NCBI GenBank assembly: GCA_020912385.1 | Contig: CP087207.1 | Coordinates: 3,100,001-3,164,000, forward strand | Origin: Neofusicoccum parvum | Lineage: Eukaryota > Ascomycota > Dothideomycetes > Botryosphaeriales > Botryosphaeriaceae | Direction of reading: 5' to 3' | Length of the DNA: 64,000 bases | Shown here: in pieces, positions 58,949-64,000 of the stretch | Position numbering within the stretch: position 1 is the stretch's first letter | Layout: every line of letters begins with the position of its first letter | Notes under the pieces: model-generated | What the model was told of the DNA's origin: nothing | What the model saw: only the letters and a program-made list of their open reading frames with translations | Databases searched by the model: none | Made by a program: the position numbers and the translations under genes

Positions 58949-59586
58949 GCCGGCGCTGCGCTGGGGCTGGGGGTGATGATAAGCTAAAGGCTCTGCGGTG
59001 TTTCGTGACGCTGTTCAGCCGGCTGTCAGAGCGTTAATGCCTCAATGCCATCCCATCCGCGCGGGAGCGGTCTCGCAGCGCCGTCGCAGCCGCGCTGCTG
59101 CGCGTTCTCGCGCGCGCTCAGGGGCGTGGTGGCGATAAGGTGATCTCGCCGGCTGGCCAGCGTGTCGCGCGTCAGTCAGGCCGCACCTCGAGCGCCCGGT
59201 ATCACGAGTCGCGGCCGCGGTTTTGTGCAGCAGGCGTGCGTTATGTCAGCAGCCGGCCCGTGCTGGCCGCCTCCTCTCTGTCGCCAGCCAGCGGTCGCGC
59301 TTCCTCGCCTTCGCCTTCCCACACCTCCCACGCCTGCTCCGTACCGCTCCTTCCTCACCACACCCTCCCTCCCACGACCCGCCGACACCTGCACGACGCA
59401 CCGCCCATTCCACCACCCGTTCACGTGTTCTCGCGCGGCAAGCTGGCTGAAGTGCACGCCCGGATCGCCGTCCGCCGAGCACACGACGCGCACCGGTCTG
59501 CTGAGCAACTGGCGCCCCAGGTCATCAGGCTTCACCCGAGCCCCCTCCAGCATGAGGCAGGCACCATCCGTGATACAAAGTCCGTG
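58949..59586. promoter_or_regulatory. Divergent promoter region of DFG10 and the Hos4-like gene
   Basis: 638 bp between outward-facing genes. The plus-strand frame is open back to 59140 without an ATG, so the 59140-59586 part is best read as a C-rich 5' leader of the ankyrin gene. A tcacgtg E-box-like core lies at about 59423-59428. Confidence 0.4.
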
Positions 59587-62500
59587 ATGAGCAGTAGCGC
59601 TGCTGTCGCTGACCACTTGCCGCCGCCGAATCCTGGCAACGGAGAGCCGCAGTCGGTGCAGCCTTCCCTGGATCGAGTCCGGTCACCAGCGCCTCCATCG
59701 TCCCCACCACTCACCGATAAGGACAGCAAGGGCCCTCACTCGAGAAATGGGAACCACGGACCAGATGCTCATGCCGAGCAGGATGAATCGGAGGCGGAGA
59801 CGGTCGTGTTGTCCGGACCCGAGCATGACGAGAAGAAGAGGCCGAAGAAGGTAATCAAACACGAACGCAATGACGACGACGAGGAGATGCGCGATATTCC
59901 CTCGGCCAAGCTGGCCCCCGATGCCGTCAAAGAGTCCGCTTCTCGCAAGAGTCCCTACGCACTGCCTCCCCCAAACGGCGTTCCAGAGTCAAAACGCAAT
60001 GGCCCTGACAGCCGTCACCGTGCACAGTCGCACGATAACGGCCCTGCCAGTCGCAAGACCTCCTCCGCGTTCTCCAGTGACCAGGACCAGTCCCACAAGA
60101 GCGCGTCGTCCGCTCGTAACCAATCCCACTCCCCCCCTCTTAGTATCGACGTTCGTGCAAGGAGCTCGTCTGCTGCAGACAACCGGAAACGCAAGCTACG
60201 CGACAACCAAACTGATCTGGAACCGCCTCGGCAGCGGCACAAGACCGAAGCTCTGGGTAAAAATGCCAGGAATCCGGCATCCCCCATCGCAGCTGGTATC
60301 AAGGTGCATAAACGGTCAGCTTCCACTCAGTCTCTCGTCCAAGGAGCGCAGGCTCGCAGAAGACGCGAGAATACGCGTCAAGAGAAGGACTGGGTTTCGG
60401 ACGACAGCGAGGAATCAAACAATTCATCGCCCCACCCCCAGTCCAATGTTCCCTCTCTTGGGCGGCCCAAGAGAGGAGCGGCAAGGTCTATGACCTCTCC
60501 CGTCCGGACGATGCCCCCAGCGAAGAAAAAGGACGCGTTTGGTGCCACTCGTTTGTTGCGATGTTGCGAGAAAGGAGACTTCAAGGCCGTCAAAAATGCC
60601 TACGAAGCATCGCCTGATGAACTGGACGCGCCGGATTATGCCGGTGTCACTCCGCTGCAAAAAGCTTCGCTAAATGGGCATGAGGACATTGTCGAGTTCC
60701 TTCTCAACAAAGGTTGCGCTACGGATGGTCACGATTGGTTGGATCACGACACCCCTCTGATCGACGCAACGCAAAACGGCCACGTGGATGTTGTCAAGTT
60801 ACTTCTCTGGAAAGCACGTGTGGATCCGATGTACGAGAACAAGCACTTCAAGACGGCACTTGCACTTCTCGATCCGACCATCGACGAGGCCGACGAGATC
60901 AAGTGCGAACTGGAAAAGGCCATGTCAGAGTGGAAGAAAGAAAAATCAGAGGACGAATCGGAAAAGGGAACACCAAAGAGCGTGGAGGAGTCAGTAGGAC
61001 CCACTCTGCTACCGAACGAGTACAACACCGAGGTTCTCCGCATCAAGTCCGAGCAAGGAGACAAGCGCGCCGTGGACGAGCTCCTCGCTTCTGGCATCAT
61101 GCCAAACGTGGCATGTGGCGTGGCTGCTGCTCGTGGTGGTCACGATGAGATTCTGAGTTTCCTTCTTGCGACTGGACTCTCAGCTGATCATCGCGACCCA
61201 GCGAAGCATAACGAGACGCCGATGCTCGTTGCGATCAAGAAAGGTCACCTCAATGTTATTCGACTCCTGCTAGCCCAGGACGATTTTGATCCCACTCGGA
61301 AAAATCGCGATGGGTTGACGTACTGGGAATTTGCTGAGGAGTTCGAGGGGCCCAATTGGAAGCCGGTCCGTGATCTGCTGAAGGAGAAGTATGATGAGCG
61401 GGCGAAGATCAAACCAAGACGAGTAAGAAGCCCAGAGATGAGGCGGACGGATCAGAAGAGTCCGCGGAGGAGAGCCACCGATCACGACCATCCTAAACGA
61501 ACACACGAACGGGAGACCAGAGGGAGGACGTCCGAAAAGAATGCAAACAAGCACAGCACAACAGATAACCACGCTAAGCCCAAGAAGCGCCTGATCTCTC
61601 GCAGAGAGCTCAATCGCCAATCACGCGAAAGTACATCCCCCGAGCTTTCAGACGAAGATGAAGAGGAGGAAGTACGTGGCCCGAGTCGGAATGTGCGGAG
61701 GAAGACGAATCACGCCTCGAAGACAATCAGAAGTTCGCCTCATCCGTCGTCTCCCGAGCAAGAAAGATCGGAGACACGTCCGACGCCATCGAAACCCGTG
61801 AAGACTGAACCCAAACCTGAACCCGAACCGGAGCCTGAACCTGTCAAGGAGGTGACGCCGGAACATGTAAAAGAGGAGCGTCGGCTTGAAGCCGAACGAA
61901 TCGCAGCTGAGAAGGCACGGAAGGAGGAAGAGGCGAGAGAGGCGAAGAGGCGCGAGGAAGAGGAGAAAGCCCGTCAAGAGGCTGAACGTGTACGACTGGC
62001 GGCTGAGGAAGCTGAGCGTGCACGGCTACAAGCCGAGCGTGAACGACAAGAACGACTGGACAAGCTTCCACGAGCGTTACGGCGTGCATGCGAAAAGGGT
62101 GCAGATCGGCCTCTCCGATTCAACTTTGCCACAAAGGAAGGTGGCATCGAGTACAACTTCCTCCCAGTCCACGTTGCTAAGCATTCGGACATCGACCCTG
62201 CTTGTCCGGAGACTCGGCGAGACGAGCTCTGGATGATGAGCTTCCAGGTGGTTGGCATCCTCGGGCTGCCCGAGCTCGACATCCGGCAAGAGTTTGCCGC
62301 CTGGGAGCACAAGCCTGTGTCTCCCAAGCAGCTCCATGGCTTCCTCGAAACGTACGACATTTCGCAACTTGCTGAAGACCCGTTGTTCGAGCGTCAAAAT
62401 TGGCCCGGCTACGACCCCGAAAGGCAGAACAACCTGATCCAGGAGGAGAAAAGCAAATTCCTCCAGCTGAATCCGCTCTTCTGGGTTCGGTACGAAGATT

Positions 62501-62697
62501 TCGTGGCGGCAACGAAATCACCAAAGTTTCAGCATCTGGAGAAGCTCGAGATGCGGACAGCGAGGGCAAAGGTCAGCTCGACAACCACGCCACCACCAAC
62601 GCCCAGGAGTTGGACGGAGGCATTGTTTGGAATCAAGCCTGGGCTGGATTGGGAAAGAAGAAGCAAGAGTCGATCGGTGTCGGTGTCTTTGACTTAG
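59587..62697 (+). CDS. HOS4: Ankyrin-repeat chromatin protein, Hos4-like (Set3 complex subunit candidate)
   Basis: Single-exon gene of 1036 aa from the first in-frame ATG (MSSSAAVADHLPPP). Residues 1-310 are charged and disordered with NLS-like KKRPKKVIKHERN and KRKLRD. A first ankyrin block (~317-420) reads RLLRCCEKGDFKAVKNAYE, TPLQKASLNGHEDIVEFLL and TPLIDATQNGHVDVVKLLL. A second block (~480-570) has GVAAARGGHDEILSFLL and TPMLVAIKKGHLNVIRLLL. An Arg/Lys/Ser linker is followed by a Glu/Arg/Ala coiled coil (~758-828) and a conserved-looking C-terminal domain (~838-990: RFNFATKEGGIEYNFLPV, DELWMMSFQVVGILGL, NPLFWVRYEDFV). This order matches fungal Hos4 as I remember it, a subunit of the Set3 histone-deacetylase complex; the symbol is moderately sure only. 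No intron is evident. Confidence 0.8.
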   Translation: MSSSAAVADHLPPPNPGNGEPQSVQPSLDRVRSPAPPSSPPLTDKDSKGPHSRNGNHGPDAHAEQDESEAETVVLSGPEHDEKKRPKKVIKHERNDDDEEMRDIPSAKLAPDAVKESASRKSPYALPPPNGVPESKRNGPDSRHRAQSHDNGPASRKTSSAFSSDQDQSHKSASSARNQSHSPPLSIDVRARSSSAADNRKRKLRDNQTDLEPPRQRHKTEALGKNARNPASPIAAGIKVHKRSASTQSLVQGAQARRRRENTRQEKDWVSDDSEESNNSSPHPQSNVPSLGRPKRGAARSMTSPVRTMPPAKKKDAFGATRLLRCCEKGDFKAVKNAYEASPDELDAPDYAGVTPLQKASLNGHEDIVEFLLNKGCATDGHDWLDHDTPLIDATQNGHVDVVKLLLWKARVDPMYENKHFKTALALLDPTIDEADEIKCELEKAMSEWKKEKSEDESEKGTPKSVEESVGPTLLPNEYNTEVLRIKSEQGDKRAVDELLASGIMPNVACGVAAARGGHDEILSFLLATGLSADHRDPAKHNETPMLVAIKKGHLNVIRLLLAQDDFDPTRKNRDGLTYWEFAEEFEGPNWKPVRDLLKEKYDERAKIKPRRVRSPEMRRTDQKSPRRRATDHDHPKRTHERETRGRTSEKNANKHSTTDNHAKPKKRLISRRELNRQSRESTSPELSDEDEEEEVRGPSRNVRRKTNHASKTIRSSPHPSSPEQERSETRPTPSKPVKTEPKPEPEPEPEPVKEVTPEHVKEERRLEAERIAAEKARKEEEAREAKRREEEEKARQEAERVRLAAEEAERARLQAERERQERLDKLPRALRRACEKGADRPLRFNFATKEGGIEYNFLPVHVAKHSDIDPACPETRRDELWMMSFQVVGILGLPELDIRQEFAAWEHKPVSPKQLHGFLETYDISQLAEDPLFERQNWPGYDPERQNNLIQEEKSKFLQLNPLFWVRYEDFVAATKSPKFQHLEKLEMRTARAKVSSTTTPPPTPRSWTEALFGIKPGLDWERRSKSRSVSVSLT

Positions 62698-63718
62698 GTC
62701 TGGGTTTGCGTTGGAGTTTAGCGAGGGTTCAGGAGGCAATGCATCTGGGAGGCGCCATGTAGGGACCTTATACTACTATTCATGTTGATGTGTATGTTCA
62801 CGAACACGCTTCGTTGCAATGATATGGCAAATGGATCGTCCAAAGACCTAGGTTCCATATACCCTACAGTCGATAGTAAATACATACTTGCTGTCACATG
62901 AGAATGGAGTCATGTCTGCCAGTGAAGCGTCCGACAGCAATGCTGCTCAAGTCTGAGACATCTTTCAGCAGCCAAGTTCTCGGGCATGGTTGCGGTCAGC
63001 GAATGCAATGAGGATCCAGGAACAACATGGGCAGGAGCAAAGGATTCGGAGAACGGCCATGATTGGTCTCAACATTGGTTTCAGACCCCGTATTGCCTAT
63101 TTATATTCATTCACGTGACTATTGGGAAACTGGCAGTGTCTTGGAATCGACTCAGTCTGATTGTCCCCACAGAGCCTGTAGCGTGCAAGCGGGCCATGTC
63201 AAAAGGCCGCAGCATGCTATGCGCAAGGACGGGCGTGCTTGAGCAAATCACGTGCGCCCGGGACGCCGTGAGCCCTGCTGACGTTCGCCAAGACTCTCCC
63301 AGCCACAACCTTCCTCTGCTCTGCTCGTGTCCTTTCGCTCGGAACCACTGCCTCGCTGATGTCGCACCAGAAACCCGGCCTCAGGCCACATGCCGCGTTC
63401 CGCGCATACCGGAAGTGCGGGGTTGCTTATCGCTGTCCACTCAAGCGGCAGAGTATGCGGCTGCCTGCAACGCCAGACGATCTGTGACGTTGCCGCGCGA
63501 TGATGACAGCGCACCGCAGTCTGCCGTCTCCAGGCTGCGACTTTCTGCACCATCATAAGACGATAGTGCTGTTCGGAGCGGGTGCGATGGAGTGAGCCTT
63601 TCCTCGCGAGCAGGCCCGTGACTCCGACCCCGGCCGCGACGCTGCCACCACCCGAGCGCTGCCAGAGCCTGTTCCTTTACACAATTTTATCCACCGTACG
63701 CGGAAGCGAGCAGACGGC
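62698..63718. other. Intergenic
   Basis: About 1 kb between the Hos4-like gene and the partial gene at the right edge. A 190-codon plus-strand frame (62986-63558) has no recognisable motif. A CACGTG E-box core lies at about 63114-63119 (ttcacgtgactattggg), beside an attgg (reverse CCAAT) word. The frame downstream is interrupted before 63719, consistent with promoter sequence. Confidence 0.45.
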
Positions 63719-64000
63719 ATGCCTGCATCACATCCCTCGCCTTCCGCCTCTTCCGCCATGAGGGAGACCCGCTCCCCGGATCAGTCGGCAGAGACCACTC
63801 CTCTGCTCCAGTCTCCTCTCCCACCGCCCGCCTACCCAGCCGTCATGGCTGTCGACAAAGACGATGCTGCTGGTCCGTCCGTCGGCCATTCCGTGTATGA
63901 AGGCTACGGGCCATCGAAGGACCTTGAGCACGCTGGCGATGTACATGCCGCTGTCCATCTGCACCATCGACCGAGGCCCTGGTCCCGTGGTAAGATCGTC
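63719..64000 (+). CDS. N-terminal fragment of a protein with an acidic dileucine motif (possible vacuolar transporter), cut by the window end
   Basis: Open frame from ATG 63719 to the end (94 codons, no stop): MPASHPSPSASSAMRETRSP followed by QSAETTPLLQSP, a Pro-rich stretch and a charged segment to the edge (HHRPRPWSRGKIV). The ETTPLL acidic-dileucine signal near the N-terminus is typical of fungal vacuolar and endosomal membrane transporters (MFS or amino-acid permease types), where a cytosolic tail of ~80-120 residues precedes the first membrane helix. No helix is reached in the window, so the family is inference. A second in-frame Met at residue 14 could be the start. Confidence 0.5.
   Translation, partial: MPASHPSPSASSAMRETRSPDQSAETTPLLQSPLPPPAYPAVMAVDKDDAAGPSVGHSVYEGYGPSKDLEHAGDVHAAVHLHHRPRPWSRGKIV

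Noticed and set aside
62986..63558. 190-codon plus-strand frame
   Set aside because: No motif or homology recalled, uneven codon use, and position fits the promoter of the edge gene.

Overview
The window looks like nuclear DNA of a filamentous ascomycete (Pezizomycotina; Dothideomycetes-like is only an impression). Genes are broken by short GT-AG introns of about 50-90 nt with CTGAC/CTAAC branch-type motifs, intergenic DNA is GC-rich, and several gene families are typical of filamentous fungi (DUF3074, PXA-only protein, GT90/CAP10-like, long Vid24-domain protein). I found no bacterial operons, rRNA, convincing tRNA, CRISPR array or intact transposon.

Layout. 0.2-3.3 kb: ADP/ATP carrier, then a proline-rich hypothetical protein. 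5.1-9.6 kb (-): a large dynamin-like/SLIP-GC-like GTPase whose N-terminal exon carries a ubiquitin-like segment. 10.5-14.1 kb: a small twin-motif protein and a DUF3074 (START-like) protein. 14.1-21.2 kb: about 7.1 kb without a supportable gene, followed by an orphan protein at 21.2 kb. 23.8-25.9 kb: Gid4/Vid24-type GID E3 receptor. 28.5-32.5 kb: divergent MED10 (-) and a PXA-domain protein (+) with a 1.29-kb intron. 36.5-38.2 kb (-): CENP-B-type DNA-binding regulator. 39.9-43.0 kb: head-to-head RBG1/DRG1 GTPase (11 exons) and cysteine dioxygenase. 44.7-48.1 kb: GT90 glycosyltransferase on a polytopic membrane anchor. 50.1-52.4 kb (-): alpha/beta hydrolase of epoxide-hydrolase type. 54.5-57.2 kb (-): glycogenin. 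57.9-58.9 kb (-): polyprenol reductase (Dfg10). 59.6-62.7 kb: Hos4-like ankyrin protein. The right edge cuts a gene whose N-terminus carries an acidic dileucine motif.

The genes do not form one pathway. They are mostly housekeeping: mitochondrial nucleotide exchange, translation-associated GTPase, Mediator, GID ubiquitin ligase, cysteine catabolism, glycogen priming, dolichol synthesis and chromatin deacetylation, mixed with lineage-specific genes. No biosynthetic cluster or defence island is evident. The points most worth a second look are the Ubl-GTPase fusion, a possible alternative C-terminus of glycogenin, the unusually long intron in the PXA gene, microexon-dense genes, the transposase-derived regulator, and the long gene-free stretches. 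All exon joins were derived by hand from splice motifs, reading frame and remembered family conservation; none has transcript support here.
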